Shown: positions 12,664 through 23,946 of the stretch, in pieces | How positions within the stretch are numbered: position 1 is the first letter of the stretch | Layout of the letters: each line of letters begins with the position of its first letter | Origin: Epiperipatus broadwayi | Taxonomy: Eukaryota > Onychophora > Udeonychophora > Euonychophora > Peripatidae | Direction of reading: 5' to 3' | Assembly: GCA_028023455.1 (NCBI GenBank) | Contig: JAQFVV010001041.1 | Coordinates: 60,819 to 124,818, forward strand | DNA: 64,000 bases | Program-made: the position numbers and the translations under genes | The notes under the pieces: model-generated | Told to the model about the DNA's origin: nothing | Seen by the model: the letters and a program-made list of their open reading frames with translations, nothing else | Database searches by the model: none

Positions 12664-13406
12664 ATGAACGCCTCCGACGAGGCTCCTCGTTGACATCTGA
12701 CATCACTCTAACTCAGCCAGTTTTTATACGAAAATATTTGTTAAACACGTATTGAATTCGTTTTTAAAAGTTCTGTAAGATGGTGCCATCTTCCGATTTA
12801 TTTTACAAGTAAAAAATAAAAAAAAACGCATTTAAACCTAAACAAAGAAGGAACATTATTTGTGATTGGTTCTTAGCATGCTCTCAGCTGAAAAAGACAT
12901 TCTGATTGGCTGGAAAGAACAAAGAAACTGCCTGATCAAAGAAAATAAAGAAAAACGCTGAGATTTTCATTTCGAATACGATTTAAATTATTATTAAATA
13001 ATATTTATGGAAATTAAACATAATTTTCAGAGAGAATAATAAAAAAACAAAATTATTTTCGAAAAATATTGAAGATTTTAGTACAAATATTGAAGTTGTA
13101 GTAAAAAGAAATATTTACTTTTCTATAACGTAAAAGTGGATCTTTTTGTTTATATTATAGCTTTTATGTTGCCGAAATTGAATATTTTAGAATAAAAAAA
13201 TAGCAATTTATTTTTGAAAGAACTTTCGTTCTCTTCACAACTTGAAAAAATTAATAATATACTTTTTATAAACGTATCTGAGTTGAATTTAATATTATAG
13301 GCGAATATGTTTTAACAATAGGCTTTGTCTTCAGTTTGTGAGTTGGCCAATTACAAGCTTTGATTTTTACCTCATACAACCAATGATTTAATTAGCGGTT
13401 AAAAGG
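12664..13406. other. 743-bp CpG-containing block between identical repeats
   Basis: The block has many more CpG dinucleotides than the DNA around it, for example CGCCTCCGACGAGGCTCCTCG near 12670-12690, where GAGGCTCCTC also forms a small hairpin. Several ATTGG/CCAAT boxes occur, near 12865, 12905, 13350 and 13380. This hints at an unmethylated regulatory or promoter stretch, or a young insertion. No open frame, poly-A tail or TATA/initiator pair was recognised, so its nature is open. Confidence 0.4.
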
Positions 13407-13498
13407 TTAAAGTTTATATCTGTGCTAAAGAAAAACTCTAGTTTAATAAATGATTAATGATTAACGTAGTTAGGTTTATCAAAAATGTATGAAGTCGA
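13407..13498. repeat. 92-bp direct repeat, copy 2
   Basis: The second exact copy of 12572-12663, offset by 835 bp. Exact identity in a decayed neighbourhood implies a recent origin. Confidence 0.95.
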
Positions 13499-13569
13499 GG
13501 TTGTGAGTGGAGCAACTTTGGCGGTTGTAAATAAAGATGTGATAATTCGCCATAGATAAATACTCTTCA

Positions 13570-14045
13570 TATAATAAAGATATATATGAGAGCTGGTGAC
13601 CTAGGCCAATTGATGAGTGCTGGTTCAGCATGAAATGCATCTTGTGAGTCATTTGTCTTTTATTGTATCTTTATTTATATGAAGAATAAAAAAGAAAGAG
13701 GAAGTATGAAGATTATTAAAATAACAGAAGACTAGATTTAAAAGTAAAATATTTTCCTTGATTATTTCTTTATCAAAATAAGTATAGGGGATTTGAACTC
13801 AGATTTTCAAGCACCCTTCAACTATCCACACTATCTCATACAACCGATACACATGTAAAAAAGAGTTGGTACAGATTATCATCTCCACACACATATATAA
13901 TCAGTGCTCAGTTTATATTAAAATAGCAAATCTTCATACTTTAATGGACAGGCTTCAATGCATTCCAATCTCCAACTTTTTCAGCCATCCATATCATTGA
14001 AAATCTGATGATGAAAATTCAAATCCCATGCTGATGCTAATATTC
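13570..14045 (-). mobile_element. Foldback-family element, copy 1
   Basis: From 13785 to 14040 the plus strand matches the reverse complement of 16560-16855, including CTATCTCATACAACCGATAC, ATATAATCAGTGCTC and TTTAATGGACAGGCTTCAAT. The part at 13590-13650 (GATGAGTGCTGGTTCAGCATG) matches 16705-16735 in direct orientation, so arms of both polarities are present. It is non-coding. With the 16.3-kb copy it defines one interspersed family; the ends are approximate. Confidence 0.6.
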
Positions 14046-15640
14046 ACTTATCAAAATAAGACTTATTTTTCAGTGGACTATTTAAAGCTAATATAGCTTT
14101 AATGGATTAATTTCATTTCATAATTACTATATTAAAAATTTATAATGCTCAATTGATTATACAATATTTATTAAATGTGATAAAGTGTTATTAAAAATTA
14201 TGTACAGTGTGAGAAATAATTATTATTAGTCAGTATTTTAGACAATTTATACGCTAAGTATTTGATTACAATATTACTAAATAAACAATTGAATTCTTCA
14301 GTTCTGTGTATGCATAATATATATACAATATTTATGAGATAATGAACTGTCTAATTGCGATAATTTACACTATATTTAATTAAACAGATGAAAAGGAATC
14401 AATTTTCTTTCTGCAATGAAGTTATTTAATAGAGAAATATTAAAGTTATTATCTAAACCTGCTTGCTATCCTAATAAACAACTTGAGGTTGTAGATGATA
14501 ACTGATTTATTTTCATCTGCTTTGTTAAACGATGACATTATGAGATTTTTAATTAAATATAATATAAAAGAAAACTTACCATTTTTATAATATTAAGTAA
14601 TAATTGGCCATTTAATTGTAATATTACCCACACATATACCCATATACGTGTATCTATTATTTACATATATAAGGTCTATTGTAACTACCATTTGTGAATT
14701 ATAACTGGTTTAGTAGTAGTTGAAAATTAAAATATTTATTTAATGAAACCAATCATTTCTAAAGAATTTTGAATTTAATTTTTAGGAAGATGTAGTTTTT
14801 TATGTTATAAGATAGAGATATATTATATTTAAAAATTTGCTACATGAATGCAGAAAAGAGATAGTTAGTATTATTTGATCATTGTTATTGATAGATAGCC
14901 TTGGCTTATATAATTTTAACCCAATTTGTTCTAGAAGCTCAATATTAAAACACAGTATACTACTAAAAAGTTATTATATCCTTAAGATTTACAATTGGAT
15001 GTGAACATTATTAGTTCTTTTCAAAAACAAATAATTAATTGATGTTAAAATAATATTATCAATTTTAAAAGAAAACGATTGAAAATTCTTGGAAACAAAA
15101 TAAAAATATAAAAAATGGAATAATTATGCTAAAGTTTTTTTGGTTTTTTTTTTAAAGAAATATGCATTTTTTAAAAGAAAGTGATTTGTATTTATAAATC
15201 AATAAGATGAGAAATGAAAAACAAAGATTAATTAAAAGATCGGTAAAAGATAAAAAATAATGAAGATAAGCAAAATTGAAAGCTTTTTATAAATATTTAT
15301 CAGAAAAAAGAAAAATAACTAGTATATATATAATAAAAGTATTGAATTATTGATAAGAATAGAGAAAAAATTACTTTCCGAGAAAGGGGGTCGAAATTAG
15401 TATGCTATGTTTATATATACATTATTAGATGTTTTAAAAAAAAGATTAAAAAAAAATAAACATTGTAAAAAGAAAGACAATAATAACAAATTAAAAAAAT
15501 TGATGAATGATAACTAAATATATTTATTTTAAAATTATTTTATTATGTACTACAACAATAATGGCCAACATTTTTTTAATTTCTAAGTAGGAAAATATGA
15601 TAATCTAAAGTTCACATTATCAAATGAGTGTGTTATCAAA
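14046..15640. other. AT-rich stretch without a recognised feature
   Basis: Extremely A-rich, especially at 15040-15500. No frame above 60 codons and no fold or repeat were recognised. Confidence 0.55.
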
Positions 15641-15672
15641 TGAGTGTGTCAATACAGAATGAGAATTGTATA

Positions 15673-15815
15673 AATAATATAATTAGTACAAGAAACAAAT
15701 ATATTCACACACAAATTAATTATATAATTAGTACAAAAAGCAAATATATTCACACACAAATTAATAATATAATTAGTACAAGGAACTAATGTATTCAAAC
15801 ACAAATATATAGCAC
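15673..15815. repeat. 45-bp tandem repeat, three units
   Basis: ATTAGTACAA recurs at 15682, 15727 and 15772, a period of 45 bp. Units 1 and 2 share ATATTCACACACAAATTAAT almost exactly; the third is diverged. Just upstream, TCAAATGAGTGTGTTA (about 15620-15648) is itself duplicated. The minus-strand frame reading NYIINLCVNIF repeats is an artefact of this array. Confidence 0.9.
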
Positions 15816-16317
15816 ACACTTGCCTACATTCCAAAATAATTGTCACTTTATGTAAAAAAAAAAATAATTAAAAATTGATTTCAAATTATCAATATACACA
15901 TTCATGAGATAAAATAAGATTTTTTTTTTTTTTAAAAAAAAATATTTTTGCGATGGTCAGTTATCTAATAAAATTTTAATTGTTTGAATATTTTAATTTT
16001 TTATGTGGAGTAGTCCAAAATTGTTACTATCTATGAAGTGTGTTTATATTTAAATGATCAGAAAAAAATAATAATTTCACAATATATATATATATTGCTT
16101 ATAAAATAAAATAGACATTGCTACATTTAAATCCCTGAAATGAGCTTTTTTGATTATTTTAATTTTTATTTATTTGATGGTGCAAAAACTTGGTTTAACT
16201 ATTTAAAAAATATGATCACAATATAGTCAGAGAAAAAAAGAAAGTAATCACATTTATTATTGTGTCAACAATATGATTTTGGAGCAACAATTTATTTATT
16301 ATATATATATATTTCAC

Positions 16318-16495
16318 AACTATAAGTATAATTATAAGAGATTTGAACATAGACTTTCAAGCCCCCTTCAGCTATCCACTCTATCTCATACAATCGATAC
16401 ACATGAACACAGATGTGTGAAAAAGATAAATGATCTTCAATATACGTATTTTGTACTGAACCAGCATTTATCACATAGTTCAGATCGTCATCTCT

Positions 16496-16531
<36 letters not shown>

Positions 16532-16860
16532 GCATCAACAAGAGATTTGGTTGTTACATCATCAGATTTCCAATTATATAAATAGCTGAAGAGTTGGAGG
16601 TAAGAGAACATTGAAGCCTGTCCATTAAACTTTGAACATTTGCTACCTTAATATAAATCGAGCACTGATTATATATATGTGTGCGTGGGAAATAATGATC
16701 TGGACCAACTTATGAGTATTGATTCAGCATGAGATACGAGTTTTTTTAGACATATGTGAGGTCATGTGTATCAATTGTATGAGATAAAGTGGATAGCTGA
16801 AGGGAGTTTGAAAGTCTGTGCTCAAATCTTTTATAATTACATCTAAACTTCATGTATATA
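16318..16860 (+). mobile_element. Foldback-family element, copy 2
   Basis: The left arm (about 16325-16410, with TTTCAAGCCCCCTTCAGC and CTATCTCATACAATCGATAC) pairs with the right arm (about 16765-16850, with GTATCAATTGTATGAGATAA and GATAGCTGAAGGGAGTTTG). An (AT)n run interrupts the middle at 16499-16525. The inner part is homologous to the 13.6-14.0 kb copy. The overlapping open frames on both strands are by-products of the inverted repeat and not genes. Confidence 0.7.
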
Positions 16861-16869
16861 AATTATATT

Positions 16870-18352
16870 TATATTCAAAAATTATAGATATAGAGGTAAA
16901 CAGAAACATAATTATTATGTTATTTTAAACGCAAATGCAAAGTCACGTTTAACAAAATGCCCCACTCCCCAAGTTCCAAAAATCATATTTTTCGATTTCT
17001 ATTTGGTCAGACTATTAAAAGTATTTAAGTCCACATTTATAAATGAAATGCCAATAATGATATTGCTATACCTAGTTATGAATTCAATAGAGATTTCCAG
17101 TGTTATTGCTACCAATTTTGGTTGATAGAGAAAAGCATTTAATACTAATTTTTTTAAAATGAGTTTCCTAATTTTAGTATTTTTTAAAAAATTACTTTTA
17201 AGAATGGTTTCAAAAATAATGTATTTTTAAAAGTACAGTAAATAGCAAAGAAAAATAAATTATTTTAAAGAGCTTCGATATTTTGAAAAGAACTTAAAAA
17301 GGAGCTTGGTTTTCAAAGACTAGTTGTTTTTTCCCTTTCCAAATGATCATTATTAACAATAAAGTTATGTATCCGGAATTCGAATACAACTCTAAATTTT
17401 TACAAAATGAGAGATAAAAGCCAATGCAGCAAATTTTTTTGCTATATTGCATCGAAAATAATATTGATTGCTAAAATTAGTACAAACATTCTCTAAGACA
17501 GTATATATTTTTTCGATTAAATTATTTTGAATCGTAGGTATTTTATTTTTATCAATATTGGATATACTTTTTCAAGATAAATATTATTGGCTAATGTATA
17601 AAATAAATGCATTATTTAGAGAATTTATAACAACAAATTAGATTGTGATATTTACACATAAATCAGCATTTTAGTGCATTCAGTATTATTTACCATGAAA
17701 ATCAACAAGGAATTGATCAGCTAATGGAAGTGAGCAGATGGTACTTGTAGTTTGATCCTGAATTTTATAAGGAATTCTTCAGAAAACAAAAGTGTACCAT
17801 TGGCATAAGAAAATACATCACGTGATATTTACATATATATTTTCAGGAGAGAAGATAACAAATCAAACTGTATTATTTGTAAATTTATTACATTGTTAAG
17901 ATTTAAATCACTGGTTAAATTCTTCATTTCTGATACATCGCTTTTGTATCAAACTTGTCTGTTTAAAAAAATCTTTAGTTAAAATTAAATGAAGTAGTTG
18001 AAAACTAATAAAAAATTATTTAATTCTTTTACTGCAACCAACACACAAGCTATAAAAGCTTGTATTTGATTAACTTGAGAATTGTTTAAATTGGAAAATC
18101 TTATTCATACTAGCGTCAACAAAGTTGAATATTATGCTCTTATCAAATGACACAATTTCTAGAGGAATCAATAAAATGGCAGTTCTTATTAAAAAAAATT
18201 CAAAATATAAAACAGCATTTTTAAACATCATTTCAGATAGATATACGTTTTTGATATTAAACAGAACAAGTCATAAATGAAGAATTTTATTTTTCTAGTC
18301 TATTGTGATTCCTATTGTGCTGATGAAAATTTGTTAAAAACAGTGAATTTTT
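16870..18352. other. AT-rich stretch without a recognised gene
   Basis: No frame, fold or repeat was recognised. The stretch is mostly mixed A/T sequence with a few short CG-containing patches. Confidence 0.5.
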
Positions 18353-18747
18353 CATCCATCATAAACCAATAAGCTAATGCACATGCGCTTTGTAGATGTC
18401 ACTATATAAATGAATACTCCCACTTTTTCAAACACAAGATAAAGTCTTTGGGAAAAGATAGAATTAATCCATCTATCTTTTCGACCTGATCAATTAACAA
18501 CTTCACGCTCTCATTTTCAAACAATTAAGATTTTCCCATACATATACCTTTGGGTCGAAAAGATAGATGGATTCATTCTATCTTTTCCCAAAGATTTTAT
18601 CTTGTGTTTGAAAAAGTGGGAGTATTCATTTATATAGTGACATCTACAAAGCGCATGTGCATTAGCTTATTGGCTTATTGGTATTACAGTTTATAAAATA
18701 TTGAGTGCGCTATATAAAATAAATGTTTTGTTTACATCCATCATAAA
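18353..18747. mobile_element. Hairpin element with 121-bp arms and 13-bp target duplication
   Basis: The left arm (18366-18486) and right arm (18553-18673) are reverse complements over 121 bp with only two mismatches and no gap, around a 66-bp loop. CATCCATCATAAA occurs immediately before the left arm (18353-18365) and again at 18735-18747, about 60 bp past the right arm. This fits a 13-bp target duplication around a 369-bp insertion. Both outer ends of the hairpin read CCAATAAGC/GCTTATTGG. A transcript would form one long double-stranded stem, a possible source of small RNAs. No coding content. A 13-bp duplication suggests retroposition more than cut-and-paste transposition. Confidence 0.8.
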
Positions 18748-20365
18748 GTAAATTGGAGAAACTATATTGGAATATTTTCTGTTGTACACATTCAATAACT
18801 GATTATGATATGTTACAATTCCAGAGGATGTATAATCTACAATATACACATTGCAGCATAAACATAAAGCACTAATCACCAAAAAAGGAACATAAATCTA
18901 AGATTTTAAAAGATTATTTAATGATTACATATTTTATTAAATCCTGCTTTTGTATTGCTTGATTATTGGTATATATAATATTGTCAGCAAACATAAAATT
19001 ATTATTTTAAAGATATTATGGATATTAATAATAAAAGTTACAATTCTATAATTGGCTTCAGTTTAGAAGTTCACATACTTTTGCAAAGATTTAAAATGGA
19101 ACACTCTCATTGTTTATTTAATTAGTTAGATAACAATTTTAGCCCATTTGACTAATATTTTGACTTTAACTCTACATAGCTACAATAAAACTGCTTTTGC
19201 TGTAAAAGACAAAATAAATGCTGTCATAAAAATTCTAACTCATGATTAAGAATAAAAAAGATAAAATCCTGCAATACAAGCATTAAAAAAGTTTTTCAGA
19301 AAGAATGAGTACTCAGAATAATACTTAATTAAAGATATAATAATTTTCTTTCTTATATTTTCAAAAGTCTAGCAAGTTAAAATTGGTAAAATATTTTATC
19401 CTGCACGTCTTTTGGAATGTAAGGTGCACATTTATGTACAGAATAAGTCTATATAGTATTCTGCTATATTTTAAACAAAACTGACTAGATAAGACTTAGG
19501 GATGGTTATTTGGTCACTATTAAAACACTGACCATTTCTTTAGTTAGTTACCTCATTATGATATAGAATACTTTAACAAACAATCATCATAATAAATTTT
19601 CTTTAAATAAATTTATTTATCAATATAGTTAATGCATGTCCCAAAGTCAATAAATTGCATGTCGTTGACCTTGCATTGATATAAATATGATACTGTGAAA
19701 CACATTCTTTTTTTTAAATTTCACTTTCTTTTTGCATGTGTCATTATTTTTTGTTTTGATGTTTCACTCAAAATTCATGGATTGTGGCATAACTCTATTA
19801 CTCCACATGCTCAAATTTCAAATTTCGTATAACTTCCTAACAATAAAGAAATATAAAAGATAGATAAAAAAATCGGTTCTTTTTTACTTTTCTTTGAGTA
19901 GTGAACTAAATAATTTTGATTTAAGAAAGAGTTCAAATAATAAAAAAAGATTTCTTATGCCATAAATCTTATGAATGGGTTATAAAAAGATAAAATATTT
20001 AGAATTTGCTTTAAAAAAAGCTAAATATAAATGTATTTCAATCTAAGCATAAATAATTTTAATGATTTTCAATATCTTAATTGTATTTATGAAAAACTAT
20101 AATTTCAGACAATTTATGAAATAAAAATAATTATAGGACCTGATTACAAGTTGAAACCAATTGTGCTTGAAATTAACAAGCTGAGGCTATCAACAAAGAG
20201 AGAGCTAATACATCAAGCTTATTTAATAAAATAAGTCCAACCAAACACATCAAAGTTAAAAGCCTTTAATATTTTTTTAAAAAATTTGTTATTAAAATTT
20301 ATTATATAATATTTTGTCTGTAAAAGTAAGAATGTTGGAGATAAAATAATAAGAGTATAACATTT
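18748..20365. other. AT-rich stretch without a recognised gene
   Basis: The minus-strand frame at 18691-18882 overlaps the hairpin element and lacks motifs. Nothing else structured was recognised. Confidence 0.5.
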
Positions 20366-20367
20366 TC

Positions 20368-20945
20368 ACAGATGATGTTGTTCTTATAGCTGAGGATAAA
20401 AGAGATGTTTAGATATTTGTTGAATAGATTAATAGAAATGTATATAGAATATAAAATGAGAATTAATGTAGACAAGACAGAGGCCTCAGAAGAAATGTAA
20501 AAGAAATACAGGTGAAACTTGACAATATGATGTTGAACAAGTGAATGAGTTACATATTTGGAAAGTTAGTTGAGTAAAGATGGAAGAAGAGATAATGAGG
20601 TTAAAAAGAAGAATATTAATGGCAAAAAAATATTTGCACCCCTCCTAATTTTGTGGATTTCTGAAGAGAGACTTGAAAAAAAATTAAGAGCTATGTGTAG
20701 AGGGTATTTTATGATTGTAAAACCTGGAAACTGAATGAAAAAAATTAGAATGTATTGGACATCTTTGAGATGTGAGTATAGTGAAGAATGGACAAGATTA
20801 TATGGAATGATACAACAATAATTGTGACAGTTTTGATAAAAGAGGATGAAGAGAGAAGATTGGAAAGATTGGACATAAGAAAAACTACTGGATGGAAATA
20901 TATTAAGAACAAATAAATGTTTTATTAAAGATATTGGAGAGAATA
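20368..20945 (+). pseudogene. LINE-type reverse transcriptase relic
   Basis: The plus strand encodes FTDDVVLIAEDKRD (about 20365-20405), a form of the catalytic FADD motif of non-LTR reverse transcriptases. MRINVDKTEAS follows at about 20458, the usual GL-x-N-x-x-KTE block that lies downstream of it. Later KRRILMAKKYF and a K-LRAMCRGYF stretch correspond to the C-terminal region after the palm. Stops and frameshifts occur every 20-40 codons. The sequence differs from the RTE copies in this window, so it is a separate family, perhaps CR1/Jockey-like, but the clade is not resolved. Neither the endonuclease half nor the 3' end was identified. Confidence 0.6.
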
Positions 20946-21218
20946 GATTGATCTTAATAGAAGTTATAATGCTTAGAATAAATTACTTCTAATTAAAGAC
21001 TCAGGCAACAAACAGAAAAGAATAAATACATTATTGTGCTGGTTGTATAATGCTCTTTGAACCTATCTATAGGAAAGGACACTCTAATAATAAAAATATT
21101 TATATTTTTTAAACATCAATATTATTCGATTTTTTGACAAATATTTAGTCTTGGCTGCATAAGCTTTGTAAAATAAATTATTTTTATTGTGGTATTTATC
21201 AAATTTTTATATAATATA

Positions 21219-22942
21219 TTTTAGAGCAGGGGTGTCCAACAAGTCGATCATGATCCACCGATTAATCGCAAAGCCATTTTTGGTCGATCGCAAGGTCAAT
21301 CTGACAAGAGCTGTTGGGTAAGCTGTATAATTATTGAAAATAATATTTTTAATCTTGATTTAATGTAGCTAATTTGAATTAATAAATATTGTTAATAATT
21401 ACTCATGTTGCTTTAATTTCCCCGGACATGAGTTTTTTGGCCCGTTAAATAATTGTTATTTTTTACTAGATAGATATGTAATACTTAAATATTTTAGCTA
21501 ATATTTCACACATTATGCCAATAATTCTATTTTTATTTTATTATATTATGTTGCTTAATACTTTCAAAGGGTGAGGCCTTAATTTTCAAAGCTCTGGAAA
21601 ATTGTGGTGTAGACTGTTCTGTGTGAAAAATGCAAAATTATGCAAATCAAGTTTGCCATTTCTTGTAATGGCATAGAACGTATCTCTTTTATTTATGGAA
21701 TTAACGTTCAAAACAATGAAATAAGCCTCCTTAATTTTCCTCTTTAACTCATATCACTCTCTGCACAACACTCTAGCATTATCTGGGATGCAGGTGTGGC
21801 CTGTTGTAGATCTGTGCTGTGCATAAATAGATAAATGGGAGGGGTCTGCTAGTGCTTTGTTGTATGCATACTTCTATTGTGATAGTCTTGTATGAACTGA
21901 AGCTCTAGTCTCCCCATAATATGATGCACAACAGTTATTTTCAGGGCAAGCTGTATTATACACTGCCTGCTGTGTATATAATGGGGAGAGTTGGTCCTTA
22001 GTGTTGTTAACGAGTCTGTTGAAGTTAGAAGGGATTCCATAGCATAAACTAAAATCATTGTAAAAAATTGTTTGTAAGTTCTTGTGTATATTTTTTACAT
22101 AAGGCAGCAGAATTCTGGTTTAGTTCTGTATGTTTGCTGGGTTGGGTTGGTGTTTAAAGTTTTTAATTACACTATCAATCGATTTTTTATTATATTTCGC
22201 TTTTAGTAACTCAGCCCTAAATCTTTGAAAATTTACTTTTTTATCAGCTTCGAAGCTGCACAATTTAGAGTTTCTATGGAAAAATACTTTCAGTCCAGCC
22301 AGTTTATACCTGTTGGGTGTGTTTGATAAGTGATGGATATGGCTTTTTAGGTTTGTGGGTTTGATAAGCATTTTATAATGGAAGCATTGGGCTTCAATCC
22401 CCATCTGTAAGTCAAGATTTTGACGAAGCTAGGGAGCTTCTGTATTGCTACATTTATCATAAACCCTGTGGCAGTTTTTAAATCTGTCATTATATCCTCT
22501 ATTGTTTCTTGCAGTGCTGTGATGAAGATATCATCCACATAGCGAGTGTATAGTATGAAGTCCTTATTTAAATATATCGGAATAATAATTTGTTCATACG
22601 CATTGAGAACAATGCTGGTTATGATGCCACTCAACAGAAGACCCATGGGCCAACCATTGAGTTTATAGTACCATTGATGATTAAACATGGCATACATACT
22701 TTTATCCAGCCATTGTAAGAGCGTTTCTATAAACTGAACACGTTCCTGCTTCATGCCATGTCTGGTTAATTCATCCTTCACTATAGCTAGATTTTGGCAT
22801 ATCAATAGATATATAAAAATAGTATGTACTTCACACCTTCCTCCACTTAGACTACGCCTATGACAACAAGTCGATCGCAACACATTTTAAAAATAAAAAA
22901 TGTATCTTATGAACACAAAAGTTGGCCACCCCTGTTTTAGAG
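21219..22942. mobile_element. Non-autonomous hAT element with 8-bp target duplication
   Basis: The element is 21227-22934 (1708 bp). Its ends are CAGGGGTGTCCAAC and, in reverse complement, CAGGGGTGGCCAAC: 13 of 14 terminal inverted-repeat bases match. The perfect 8-bp duplication TTTTAGAG lies at 21219-21226 and 22935-22942. Both the duplication length and the CAGGGGTG terminus are typical of the hAT superfamily. GTCGATCGCAA-like subterminal motifs recur near both ends. No hAT transposase frame is present, so movement would have needed a transposase made elsewhere. Most of the interior is Penelope-like DNA on the minus strand. Confidence 0.9.
21800..22870 (-). pseudogene. Penelope-like element RT plus GIY-YIG fragment
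   Basis: On the minus strand a frame at 22405-22866 carries reverse-transcriptase core blocks. WYYKLNGWPMGLLLSGIITSI is the block before the catalytic site, and YTRYVDDIF (about 22523-22549) is the catalytic aspartate motif in the form typical of Penelope-like elements. A frameshift leads to a second frame (22120-22404) with the post-RT linker, starting with KPTNLKSHIHHLSN and followed by a basic region. Another break precedes VYNTACPENNCCASYYGET (about 21905-21965), a Cys-rich GIY-YIG endonuclease start. The order RT, linker, GIY-YIG is diagnostic of the family. The N-terminal RT part is missing and the frame is broken at least twice, so it is dead. It lies wholly inside the hAT element. Confidence 0.85.
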
Positions 22943-23734
22943 AATAAAAATTCCTGTTTCAAAAAAAAAAAAGTTTAGTATATTCAATAGAATTAATATA
23001 TGAAGTACTTCAAGGTTTATGATTTTTGTAAGTGATTAAAAGTATTCAATATTAGTAAGCTTGATAAGGTAAAAAGATATATATACACTTGTTTATTTAT
23101 TTGCATAGTAAATATTTATAATTTAAAAAAAAAAAAAAACAGAAAATTATTTAGCTTTGTTCTTTTGCTTGTTTGGATGCGTCATTGAAATTTTAAAAGT
23201 ATATGCAAAACACATGTTTTAGATTAGTCTTTTAATAATGGTCAATAGATATGATTTCTAAATTGATATATGCAAATTAATAAAAACATAAATGTGAAAA
23301 GTATTGTTGCTGAAGAAAAAATATTGTAACTATTGTTTTGGAGAGGCATAAATATGTGGACGTTTCTTTTCAGCGCTTTAAAAAATAATTTTATTCGGTT
23401 GTTTGTTTTTTTTTACATAATTTTTTATATATTATTTTATTTATTTTATAATAATTATTAAAACCAAGTAGCTATTTTAAAACTGGTTATCATTAATAAG
23501 TAGTCTGATTATTTTGAATCGATTTAAAGAAATTTTATTTTTGAAGCTTGTGAATTAAGTTTTGAACTTGTATTTTTAATAAAATTCTGTTTTTCACCTC
23601 AATAAATATTTATTTCTGAATTTCTTAACAGCTATGGATTGTGTTTGGTGAGATTATAGCTTTAATTAGTAAAAACAAAATATGGACTTAACACATATAA
23701 GTTTCTGTTATCCATCCCGATTACATTATGTTAC
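22943..23734. other. AT-rich stretch without a recognised feature
   Basis: Poly-A runs occur at 22961-22972 and 23127-23140. Otherwise nothing was recognised. Confidence 0.55.
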
Positions 23735-23946
23735 AATATTTTGTTTTAAGCCAATAAACATCACATGACGACCACTTTTTTTGCTTGTGTATAACTGTTG
23801 TTAAAACAGGCGAAACTCACTATACGTATTGCCACACACAGCAAGCTAGAGTAATCAATGGATGCCAGAAGACTTGTGCATAAAATCCCCATCCAGTGCC
23901 TAGTCAATATGTATAGTGAGTTTCGCCTGTTTTAATATTTTGTTTT
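23735..23946 (+). mobile_element. CCAATAAAC-family element, short copy
   Basis: The element is 23748-23933 (186 bp), inside a 13-bp direct duplication AATATTTTGTTTT (23735-23747 and 23934-23946). It starts near CCAATAAACATCACATGAC and ends GAGTTTCGCCTGTTTT. AAACAGGCGAAACTCACTAT near its left side pairs with ATAGTGAGTTTCGCCTGTTT at its right end, so it can fold. It is over 90% identical by eye to the first 140 bp of the 26.66-kb copy. It is non-coding. Confidence 0.8.

Noticed and set aside
15649-15846. Minus-strand frame with repeated NYIINLCVNIF units
   Set aside because: It is produced by the 45-bp tandem repeat; there is no other coding evidence.
16273-16581. 102-codon plus-strand frame and an overlapping minus-strand frame
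   Set aside because: Both lie on the arm of an inverted-repeat element and include an (AT)n run.
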